From positions 1 to 9,188 of the forward strand of contig CALMDF010000507.1 in the NCBI GenBank assembly GCA_937864895.1: a stretch of 9,188 nt of DNA. The letters are read 5' to 3'. Origin of the DNA: an uncultured Holophagales bacterium (GTDB lineage: Bacteria > Acidobacteriota > Thermoanaerobaculia > UBA5066). The notes under the pieces were generated by a model. That model was not told where the DNA came from, did not search any database, and saw only the letters and a list, made by a program, of their open reading frames with translations. Positions 1-6,159 of this stretch are shown here, one piece after another. Numbering within the stretch: position 1 is the first letter of the stretch; each line of letters begins with the position of its first letter. A program made the translations under genes and the position numbers.

Positions 1-1
1 G

Positions 2-850
2 CACCACGAGCAGGACCTGCGGGCCATGGGCGGCCTGAAGCCGAGGATCCCGAGGACGTACCTGACGATGATGGTCGCCACGGTGGCGATCGCCGGGATC
101 CCGCCCCTCGCCGGCTTCTTCTCGAAGGACCAGATCCTCGGGGCGGCCTTCGGGGCCGGCCACCCGGCCCTCTTCGCCGTCGGGCTCGTCACGGCCGGCA
201 TGACGGCCTTCTACATGTTCCGCCTCGCCCGGATGACCTTCTACGGCGAGTTCCGCGGGCCGGAGGGCGGGGAGAAGAAGGTCCACGAGTCGCCCGCGAC
301 GATGACGGTCCCGCTGATCGTCCTGGCCGCGGGTTCGCTCCTCCTCGGGTTCCTCGGCGTCCCCGAGGCCCTCGGCGGCTCGAACCGCTTCGTCGAGTTC
401 CTCGCGCCGTCCCTCGCCGCGGCACACCCGCACCACGTCTCCCACGCCACGGAGTACGTCCTGATGGCCCTGTCGGTGGCCGTCGCCCTCGCCGGCATCC
501 TGCTGGCCTGGCGCTGGTACGGCGCCCCGGGCGCCACGGCGGAGGTGCCCAGCGCCGCGGCGCAGGCCTTCCACGCGAAAACCGGCGTCCTCGGCCGCCT
601 CGTCGAGAACAAGTGGTTCGTCGACGAGGGGATCGAGGCGGGCGTCCTCGGCCCCTTCCGGAAGATCGGGACCTTCCTCTGGCGCGGCTTCGACTCCCTC
701 TTCATCGACGGGATCGCGAACGCATCCGCCTTCCTCGTGGAGCTCGCGGGGGACCTCCTCCGTTTCTTCACGACCGGCAACGTCCGTAACTACGCGCTGA
801 GCTTCTCGCTCGGCGTCCTCGCCCTCGTGGTCTACGTCTTCCTGCGGTAG
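2..850 (+). CDS. nuoL: NADH-quinone oxidoreductase subunit L, C-terminal part (5' end cut by window)
   Basis: This is the largest antiporter-like subunit of the complex I membrane arm, which pumps protons as NADH reduces quinone. The frame is open from base 2, so 282 residues are visible, roughly the last 40% of the family's usual 600-700; the real start lies outside the window. The fragment opens with HHEQDLRAMGGL, typical of NuoL. The motif GIPPLAGFFSKD follows, with Lys at fragment residue 42, matching the conserved helix-12 lysine (K399 in E. coli). Next come the conserved HESPATM-PL segment and NKWFVDE, which begins the long lateral amphipathic helix that runs along the arm, then a final membrane helix ending in VVYVFLR and a TAG stop. 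The nuoM ribosome binding site overlaps this stop, so the two are probably translated together. Identity is firm; MrpA/NDH-1 paralogues are excluded by the nuoM and nuoN neighbours. Confidence 0.97.
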   Translation, partial: HHEQDLRAMGGLKPRIPRTYLTMMVATVAIAGIPPLAGFFSKDQILGAAFGAGHPALFAVGLVTAGMTAFYMFRLARMTFYGEFRGPEGGEKKVHESPATMTVPLIVLAAGSLLLGFLGVPEALGGSNRFVEFLAPSLAAAHPHHVSHATEYVLMALSVAVALAGILLAWRWYGAPGATAEVPSAAAQAFHAKTGVLGRLVENKWFVDEGIEAGVLGPFRKIGTFLWRGFDSLFIDGIANASAFLVELAGDLLRFFTTGNVRNYALSFSLGVLALVVYVFLR

Positions 851-856
851 GAGAGC

Positions 857-2410
857 ATGCTCGACTCCAGCACCTCCATCCAGTGGCTCGGGGCCGACAT
901 CCTGACGACGCTCGTCTTCCTGCCGTCGCTCGGGGCCCTGGTCCTCCTCTTCCTCTCGAACGAGGCGAAGAACGCGATCCGCGCCGTGGCCCTCGTCACG
1001 AGCGGCGCGACGCTCGCCGTGTCGGTCGCCGTCCTCGCGAAGTTCAACCCCGCCGTCGCCGGCCTGGAGGCCTTCCGGCCCCTCCTCGTCGACCGGCCCT
1101 GGATCCCGCGGTTCGGTATCCGGTACCTCCTCGGGGTCGACGGCATCTCGCTCGTCCTCGTCGTCCTGACGACGCTCCTGACGTTGTGCGTTCTGATCTT
1201 CTCCTTCGGGCAGACGATCCCGAAGCTGCGCGGGTACGTGGCGGCGTTCCTCGTCCTCGAGACCGGGATGATCGGGAGCCTCGTCGCGCTCGACGCGGTC
1301 CTCTTCTACGTCTTCTGGGAAGTGATGCTCATCCCGATGTACTTCATCATCGGGATCTGGGGCGGCAAGCGTCGCATCTACGCGACGATGAAGTTCGTCC
1401 TCTTCACGCTCGCCGGGTCGCTCCTGATGTTCGTCGCGATCCTCTTCGCCTCGGGCGTCCACGCGAGGACGACCGGCATCCTGAGCTTCTCCCTCCTCGA
1501 GTGGATTCCCGCGGCGTCCTCCGGCGCCTGGGGGCTCACGGCGGCGCAGTCGGGTCTCCTCTTCTGGGCGTTCGCCGTCGCCTTCCTCGTGAAGGTCCCC
1601 CTCTGGCCCCTCCACACCTGGCTGCCCGACGCCCACGTCGAGGCGCCGACCGGCGGCTCGATCATCCTCGCCGGGGTCCTCCTCAAGCTCGGGACGTACG
1701 GCCTCCTCCGGTTCGCGATCCCCCTCTTTCCCGGGGCCGCCGCGCGCTACACGCCCCTCATCGCGGTCCTGGCCCTCGTCGGCGTCGTCTACGGCGCCTG
1801 GGTCGCCGCCGCCCAGAAGGACATGAAGAAGCTGGTGGCCTACTCGTCCGTGAGCCACCTCGCCCTCGTCGTCCTCGGGATCTTCGCGGGGAACGTCACG
1901 GCCGTCTCCGGCGCGGTCATGCAGATGGTCGGCCACGGCCTGACCACCGGGCTCCTCTTCCTCCTCGTCGGCGTCCTCTACGAGCGGCGCCACACGCGGG
2001 AGATGGCCGACTACGGCGGGGTCGCCTCGCAGGTCCCCGTGACGACGACGCTGTTCGTGATCGCCGTCCTCGGCTCGGTGGGCCTGCCCGGCCTCAACGG
2101 CTTCGTCGGCGAGTTCCTGATCCTCGCCGGGGTCTTCAAGGCTAACGTCGCCTGGGCGGCGGTCGCGGCCACGGGGCTCATCCTCGGGGCGATCTACCTC
2201 CTGACCCTCGTCCAGAAGGTCTTCTGGGGCCCGAACCGGGTCAAGGCGAACCTCGGGCTCACCGACATCAACGGCTGGGAGTTCGCGGGGGCGTTCCCGA
2301 TGATCGTCCTCGTCGTCGTCCTCGGGGTCTGGCCCCAGCCCGTCCTCGACCTCGTCCGCAACTCCGTCGAGACGGTCGTCCAGATCGCGGCCGTCCGGAT
2401 GGTCCCGTGA
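857..2410 (+). CDS. nuoM: NADH-quinone oxidoreductase subunit M
   Basis: This complete 517-residue antiporter-like proton-pumping subunit of complex I lies in the inner membrane and contains many hydrophobic helices. Key residues are where the family needs them. Glu155 is in FWEVMLIPMYF (E. coli E144). Lys246 is in KVPLWPLHTWLPDAHVEAP (E. coli K234). Lys277 is in LLKLGTYG (E. coli K265). Glu419 is in GFVGEF (E. coli E407). The ATG start is preceded by AGGAG at 849-853, which overlaps the nuoL stop and leaves a 6-nt gap between the genes; it is the only ATG start among the visible starts. Length is normal (about 500-530). It belongs to the nuoL-M-N run, and 28 nt separate it from nuoN. I see no truncation or missing residue. 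Confidence 0.98.
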   Translation: MLDSSTSIQWLGADILTTLVFLPSLGALVLLFLSNEAKNAIRAVALVTSGATLAVSVAVLAKFNPAVAGLEAFRPLLVDRPWIPRFGIRYLLGVDGISLVLVVLTTLLTLCVLIFSFGQTIPKLRGYVAAFLVLETGMIGSLVALDAVLFYVFWEVMLIPMYFIIGIWGGKRRIYATMKFVLFTLAGSLLMFVAILFASGVHARTTGILSFSLLEWIPAASSGAWGLTAAQSGLLFWAFAVAFLVKVPLWPLHTWLPDAHVEAPTGGSIILAGVLLKLGTYGLLRFAIPLFPGAAARYTPLIAVLALVGVVYGAWVAAAQKDMKKLVAYSSVSHLALVVLGIFAGNVTAVSGAVMQMVGHGLTTGLLFLLVGVLYERRHTREMADYGGVASQVPVTTTLFVIAVLGSVGLPGLNGFVGEFLILAGVFKANVAWAAVAATGLILGAIYLLTLVQKVFWGPNRVKANLGLTDINGWEFAGAFPMIVLVVVLGVWPQPVLDLVRNSVETVVQIAAVRMVP

Positions 2411-2438
2411 CGTCCGCCGCCGAGAGGAGCTGCTGAAC

Positions 2439-3893
2439 GTGTCCGGCTTCCTTCACGTCTCCCCCGCCGACCTCGCCACCGTGGGGCCCGAGATCGTCCT
2501 CTGCCTCCTCGGCATGGCGCTCGTCCTCCTCGACGCCTTCGCGAAGGGCCTCCGGCCGGCCTTCCCGTACGTGACGCTCGGCGGCCTCGCGCTGGCGAAC
2601 TTCCTCGGCGGCTACGCGCCCGGGAGCGCCTTCGCGGGCGCCATCGAGGGCTCCGAGCTGACCCGGTTCGTCGACCTTCTCGCTCTGGCCGCCGTCGCCC
2701 TCGCGACTCTCGGCGCCGACGCCCTCCTCACCCGCCACAAGCGGAACCAGGGCGAGTTCTACGCGCTCCTCCTCTGGTCGGCGTCCGGCCTGATGCTCAT
2801 GGTGAAGGGGAACGACCTCCTCGTCGTCTTCCTCGGCCTCGAGCTGATGTCCATCGCCCTCTACGTCCTGGCGACGTGGTACCGCGAGCTCCCCGAGGCG
2901 GCCGAGGCGGGGATGAAGTACTTCCTGATGGGGGCGCTCGCCTCGACGTTCTTCCTCTACGGGATCGCGACCGTCTACGGGCGGCTCGGCTCGACGCGCC
3001 TCACGGCGCTGAAAGGCTCGCTCGCCGGCGGCGAGGGCTTCTCCGACCCGATGCTCCAGGTCGGCCTCCTGGCGATCGTCGCGGCCCTCGCCTTCAAGAT
3101 CGCCCTCGTGCCGTTCCACTCCTGGGCGCCCGACGTCTACCAGGGGATGACGACGCCTGCCGTGGCCTTCCTCTCCACCGCGCCGAAGGCGGCCGCGGTC
3201 GTCGTTGCCGTGAAGGTCCTCGCAACGCTCGCGCCGTCGGGGCTCGGTGAGCCCTGGCGGCCGCTCCTGTCGGTCCTGGCGATCCTCTCGATCCTCTTCG
3301 GGAACGTCGTCGCCCTCGCCCAGCGGGACCTGAAGAGGATGCTCGCCTACTCGGGCATCGCCCAGATGGGCTACGTCGCGATCGGCCTCGCGACCTTCGA
3401 CGGCGCGGCCTTCGAGGGGATCCTCGTCTTCCTCGCCGGGTACCTCGCGACGAACATCGCCGCCTTCCTCGCCGTGGCCGCCCTCTCGAACGGCGAGACG
3501 GAGCCGCACCCGCTCGCCGACCTCGCCGGCATGGGACGGCAGCGCCCCTTCGCCGCCTCGGTCCTGACGCTCGCGATGCTCTCTCTCACCGGCCTCCCGC
3601 CGACGGTCGGCTTCATCGGGAAGCTCCTCGTCTTCCGGGCCGCCATCGACGCCGGCCTCATGACACTCGCTCTCGTCGGCATCTTCGGGAGCCTCGTCTC
3701 GGCGGGGTACTACCTGCGGGTCGTCTACACCCTCTGGATGAAGGAGCCGAGCCGCGAGGTCGCCGCCCCGGAGGAGGACGTGCTCTCGGGGGCGGCCTAC
3801 ATCCTCGTCGCCGCCGCCATGCTCGTCCTCGGCGTCCTCCCGAGACCGCTCCTCGACCTCGCCCGGGCCGCCATCCAGTCCCTCCCCCACTGA
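2439..3893 (+). CDS. nuoN: NADH-quinone oxidoreductase subunit N
   Basis: This complete 484-residue subunit is the third antiporter-like proton channel of complex I, placed next to the quinone-proximal part of the membrane arm. Conserved residues are present. Glu135 is in GLELMSIALYVL (E. coli E133). Lys220 is in AFKIALVPFHSWAPDVYQG (E. coli K217). Lys250 is in STAPKAAA (E. coli K247). Lys395 is in GFIGKLLVF (E. coli K395). The start is a GTG, chosen because AGGAG at 2425-2429 sits 9 nt upstream and the protein then begins at the normal point before the first helix. nuoN is normally the last gene of bacterial nuo operons, which agrees with the unrelated regulator gene that follows. Length fits the family. 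Confidence 0.98.
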   Translation: MSGFLHVSPADLATVGPEIVLCLLGMALVLLDAFAKGLRPAFPYVTLGGLALANFLGGYAPGSAFAGAIEGSELTRFVDLLALAAVALATLGADALLTRHKRNQGEFYALLLWSASGLMLMVKGNDLLVVFLGLELMSIALYVLATWYRELPEAAEAGMKYFLMGALASTFFLYGIATVYGRLGSTRLTALKGSLAGGEGFSDPMLQVGLLAIVAALAFKIALVPFHSWAPDVYQGMTTPAVAFLSTAPKAAAVVVAVKVLATLAPSGLGEPWRPLLSVLAILSILFGNVVALAQRDLKRMLAYSGIAQMGYVAIGLATFDGAAFEGILVFLAGYLATNIAAFLAVAALSNGETEPHPLADLAGMGRQRPFAASVLTLAMLSLTGLPPTVGFIGKLLVFRAAIDAGLMTLALVGIFGSLVSAGYYLRVVYTLWMKEPSREVAAPEEDVLSGAAYILVAAAMLVLGVLPRPLLDLARAAIQSLPH

Positions 3894-3898
3894 TCGCC

Positions 3899-3949
3899 AT
3901 GCTCGCGCCGCCGGTGGGAACGGGAGAGCCTGAAGGGGCACTCCCGTGA
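3899..3949 (+). CDS. Possible 16-codon leader peptide between nuoN and rex
   Basis: An ATG 5 nt after the nuoN stop opens a 16-codon frame (MLAPPVGTGEPEGALP). Its TGA overlaps the rex GTG start in the arrangement GTGA. No ribosome binding site is visible before the ATG, so it could only be read by ribosomes re-initiating after nuoN. This geometry could pass translation from nuoN to rex. A short stop-free frame in GC-rich DNA is quite likely by chance, the peptide resembles no known leader, and this entry is tentative. Confidence 0.15.
   Translation: MLAPPVGTGEPEGALP
3922..3945 (+). promoter_or_regulatory. Hairpin holding the rex ribosome binding site
   Basis: Two 9-nt arms, GGGAGAGCC (3922-3930) and GGCACTCCC (3937-3945), pair as 5 bp, one A-A mismatch and 3 bp around the 6-nt loop TGAAGG. 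The rex ribosome binding site AAGGGG (3933-3938) lies in the loop and the first two bases of the 3' arm. The 3' arm ends directly against the GTG start at 3946. The structure could limit rex translation unless ribosomes or a ligand open it, or it could simply present the site in the loop. The pairing is visible; function is inferred. Confidence 0.35.
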
Positions 3950-4599
3950 CCGCCGCGGGCGCGAAGCCGCGACGGGACCGCCTCTCCGAGGCGACGATCC
4001 TCCGGCTCTCGCTCCTCCTGCGCTGCCTCCGGGTCCTCGTGGACGAGCGGCTCGACACCGTTTCGTCGCTCGCCCTCGCCCAGCGCTTCGGAATGAACGC
4101 TGCGCAGATCCGGAAGGACCTCGCGCACCTAGGCGAGTTCGGCGTCCGGGGCGTCGGCTACCGGGTCGCGGACCTCCGGGCCCGCCTCTCCTCGATCCTC
4201 GGGCTGGACCGGGTCCGGGTCGTCGTCATCGTCGGCGCCGGGAACCTCGGGCAGGCGCTCGCCGACTCGAAGAACTTCAACGGAGAATCGTTCCGCGTCG
4301 GCGCCCTCTTCGACGTGGACGGCCGAAAGGTGGGCGGGCGCTCGCGGACAGGGATCCCGATCCGCCACGCCGGGACGCTCCCCGAATCCGTCGCCGAGCT
4401 CGGGGCCGAGATCGGCGTCCTGGCCGTCCCCGCGGAGGGAGCCGAAGAGGCCGCCCGGGCGCTGGCGGGGGCCGGGATCCGCGGCATCCTGAACTTCGCC
4501 CCCGCGAACCTCGGGCCCGTGCCCGGCGCGACCGTCAGGAACGTCGACCTGACCCTCTCCCTCGAGACACTCGCGATTCACCTGGGCGCGGGCGGCTGA
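3946..4599 (+). CDS. rex: Redox-sensing transcriptional repressor Rex
   Basis: This complete 217-residue protein (family about 205-225) is a cytoplasmic homodimeric repressor. It binds DNA when NADH is low and releases it when NADH rises, controlling respiratory and fermentation genes. Residues about 14-75 form the winged-helix domain, with the Rex hallmark QIRKDLAHLGEFGVRGVGY at 54-72. Residues about 90-205 form the Rossmann domain: the dinucleotide loop GAGNLG is at 97-102, ALFDVD with the acidic residues at the end of the second strand at 120-125, VLAVPA at 158-163 and ILNFAP at 181-186. The C-terminal DLTLSLETLAIHL swap helix is at 201-213. The GTG start is the only in-frame choice after an upstream TGA at 3931-3933, and AAGGGG lies 7 nt before it. 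The gene follows nuoN by 52 bp on the same strand, suggesting co-transcription and redox feedback on complex I. I found no palindromic Rex operator nearby, so its targets are not shown here. Confidence 0.96.
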   Translation: MTAAGAKPRRDRLSEATILRLSLLLRCLRVLVDERLDTVSSLALAQRFGMNAAQIRKDLAHLGEFGVRGVGYRVADLRARLSSILGLDRVRVVVIVGAGNLGQALADSKNFNGESFRVGALFDVDGRKVGGRSRTGIPIRHAGTLPESVAELGAEIGVLAVPAEGAEEAARALAGAGIRGILNFAPANLGPVPGATVRNVDLTLSLETLAIHLGAGG

Positions 4600-4606
4600 G
4601 CAAGGC

Positions 4607-4640
4607 CCCGCGCGGGCGCCGGGAGCGGCGCCCACGCGGG
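4607..4640. terminator. GC-rich hairpin between convergent genes, probable bidirectional terminator
   Basis: CCCGCG (4607-4612) pairs with CGCGGG (4635-4640), and GGGCGCC (4614-4620) pairs with GGCGCCC (4627-4633). One C-A mismatch separates the stems and the loop is 6 nt. It fills most of the 50-bp gap between the end of rex and the end of the opposing ABC ATPase gene, so it can serve both strands. No T-tract follows on either strand. It is therefore either a U-less hairpin terminator, an aid to Rho-dependent termination or an RNA 3'-end stabiliser. Confidence 0.6.
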
Positions 4641-4649
4641 AGACGCGGG

Positions 4650-5387
4650 TCAGGACTCGAGGGCGACCTTCTTCGCGCGCGAGAACGCCTCCGCGCGGCG
4701 CGAGTCGTTCGGACGGTCATCCGAGATCTGACCGTCGCGGATCCGGATGATCCGCCTCGCGTGCGCGGCGATGTCTTCCTCGTGGGTGACGAGGACGATG
4801 GCGTTCCCGAGCTCGTTCAGCTCGCGGAAGAGCCGCATGATGTCCTCGCCCGTCTGGGAGTCGAGGTTCCCCGTCGGCTCGTCGGCGAGGAGGATCGAGG
4901 GGTTTGTCACGAGGGCCCTCGCGATGGCGACCCGCTGGCGCTGGCCGCCCGAGAGCTCGTTGGGGTTGTGGTGCGACCGGTCGGTCAGCCCGACGTGGGC
5001 GAGCGCCTTCTCGGCCTTCTCGCGCCGCTCCTTGCGCGGGAGGCCGGCGTAGACGAGCGGAAGCTCCACCTGCTGGAGGGCGTTCGTCCGCGGCAGGAGG
5101 TTGAACGTCTGGAAGATGAACCCGATCTCCTTGTTGCGGATCCGCGCGAGCTCGTCGTCGTCGAGGTTCTGGACGAGGTGCCCGTTCAGGAGGTAGCTGC
5201 CGGCGGTGGGCGTGTCGAGGCAGCCGATGAGGTTCATCAGGGTCGACTTCCCCGAGCCCGACGGGCCCATGATCGCGACGTACTCGCCGCGGTCGATGGT
5301 GAAGGTGACCCCGCGGAGGGCGCGGACCTTTTCCTCGCCCACGACGTAGGTCTTCTCGATCTCCCGCATCTCGATCAGCATCGACAC
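4650..5387 (-). CDS. ABC transporter ATP-binding protein, MacB/LolD class
   Basis: This complete 245-residue cytoplasmic ATPase would power a type VII (MacB/LolCDE/FtsX-like) ABC exporter. Motifs in order are Walker A GPSGSGKS (41-48), Q-loop FIFQTFNLL with Gln93, signature LSGGQ (145-149), Walker B ILLADEP with Glu170, D-loop NLD (174-176) and H-loop His202. [18 protein letters not shown] and [14 protein letters not shown] are typical of the MacB/LolD group. The start is a GTG at 5387-5385. GGGGTGAT at 5398-5391 gives about 7 nt of spacing from the aligned core, better than the in-frame ATG at 5381. The gene lies 4 nt after the Yip1-domain gene and is last in its operon, facing rex. A MacB-type ATPase needs a membrane permease, yet none is in the window, so its partner is elsewhere or is unusual. 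The class is firm; whether it serves efflux or lipoprotein sorting is not. Confidence 0.93.
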   Translation of the reverse strand: MSMLIEMREIEKTYVVGEEKVRALRGVTFTIDRGEYVAIMGPSGSGKSTLMNLIGCLDTPTAGSYLLNGHLVQNLDDDELARIRNKEIGFIFQTFNLLPRTNALQQVELPLVYAGLPRKERREKAEKALAHVGLTDRSHHNPNELSGGQRQRVAIARALVTNPSILLADEPTGNLDSQTGEDIMRLFRELNELGNAIVLVTHEEDIAAHARRIIRIRDGQISDDRPNDSRRAEAFSRAKKVALES

Positions 5388-5391
5388 GGCA

Positions 5392-6159
5392 TCACCCCAG
5401 GAAAGCGGCCGCGAGAGCCGCCTTTCCGAGCACGTAGACCGCCCAGAGGACGACGGGGACCGCCACGGCTCCGCCCGCGGGCATCGCCGGGAGCTTCTTC
5501 ATCCCGACGACGAGGAGCGCGAGGGTGGCGAGGCTGAAGATGTCGATCGAGGAGGCGATCGAGGAGAGAAACACCGGCGCGTCGGGCGGGAGGAAGGCCC
5601 CGACGTTCGATTTCAGGGTCTGCTGGATGGAGAACTGCGTCTCCGAGGCGTCGGCGAGCGACGCGAGGATCGGGATCGCGACGACGAGGCCGATCACGTT
5701 CGGGAGGTTCGCGTGGCCCCAGACCGAGAGGACCTGCGGGAAACGGGCCTCGGACCCAGAGGCCCGCGCTCCGCCCCAGAGGACGAGGGCGACGAAGAGG
5801 AACATCAGGGCCGACGTCGGGACCCCCCAGGCGGCGGCCTTCGCCGGCGTCCGCTCCGATCGGGCCGCCATCTCCCGGATCTGCTCGTCCGAGATCGACT
5901 GCCCCGTCTTCGCGGCCCTCGCGTCGAACATCTCCCGCATCGTCCGCTCCATGTCGATCTTCGGGGTCGAGACGAGGACGACGACGCCGATCCCGGCGAG
6001 CCAGAGGAGGAAAGGAAGCCACCACGTGGGGCGGTGGACGAGCCCCGCGAACGTGTTCGCGGGGCTCGTGAAGGTCCCCGCTATCGCGGCGAGAGGGGAC
6101 GGCCCCTCGGCCGGCTCTCCCGGCGCGGACGGCCCCGCGCCGGGTGCGAGTTCGTTCAC
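5392..6159 (-). CDS. Yip1-family multi-pass membrane protein
   Basis: This 255-residue protein is predicted to lie in the inner membrane. A proline-rich cytoplasmic tail (about 1-25) leads into [13 protein letters not shown] and [12 protein letters not shown], the typical start of bacterial Yip1 domains (PF04893-like). About five hydrophobic segments follow, near 47-64, 110-129, 152-169, 203-219 and 229-253. Lys221 and Lys222 after helix 4 and the cytoplasmic N-terminus agree with the positive-inside rule. A charged loop of about 45 residues (65-109) between helices 1 and 2 is therefore probably periplasmic. The GTG start at 6159-6157 overlaps the tolC stop as GTGA, and the G-rich stretch AGGGGG at 6172-6167 lies 7 nt upstream, so translation is coupled to tolC. 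The biochemical role of bacterial Yip1 proteins is not established. Its place between an outer-membrane channel and an ABC ATPase suggests work in export or envelope traffic. Confidence 0.8.
   Translation of the reverse strand: MNELAPGAGPSAPGEPAEGPSPLAAIAGTFTSPANTFAGLVHRPTWWLPFLLWLAGIGVVVLVSTPKIDMERTMREMFDARAAKTGQSISDEQIREMAARSERTPAKAAAWGVPTSALMFLFVALVLWGGARASGSEARFPQVLSVWGHANLPNVIGLVVAIPILASLADASETQFSIQQTLKSNVGAFLPPDAPVFLSSIASSIDIFSLATLALLVVGMKKLPAMPAGGAVAVPVVLWAVYVLGKAALAAAFLG

Noticed and set aside
3894..3945. Search for a Rex operator palindrome (TTGTGA-type half sites) in the rex leader
   Set aside because: No AT-rich inverted repeat resembling known Rex sites is present in this gap or in the other short intergenic gaps.
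2268..4058. A 596-codon open frame on the minus strand, antisense to nuoN and the start of rex
   Set aside because: Its translation is an Arg/Glu/Gly-rich low-complexity chain with no domain, and it lies opposite a nuoN with all family residues intact. GC-rich codon bias leaves such frames open.
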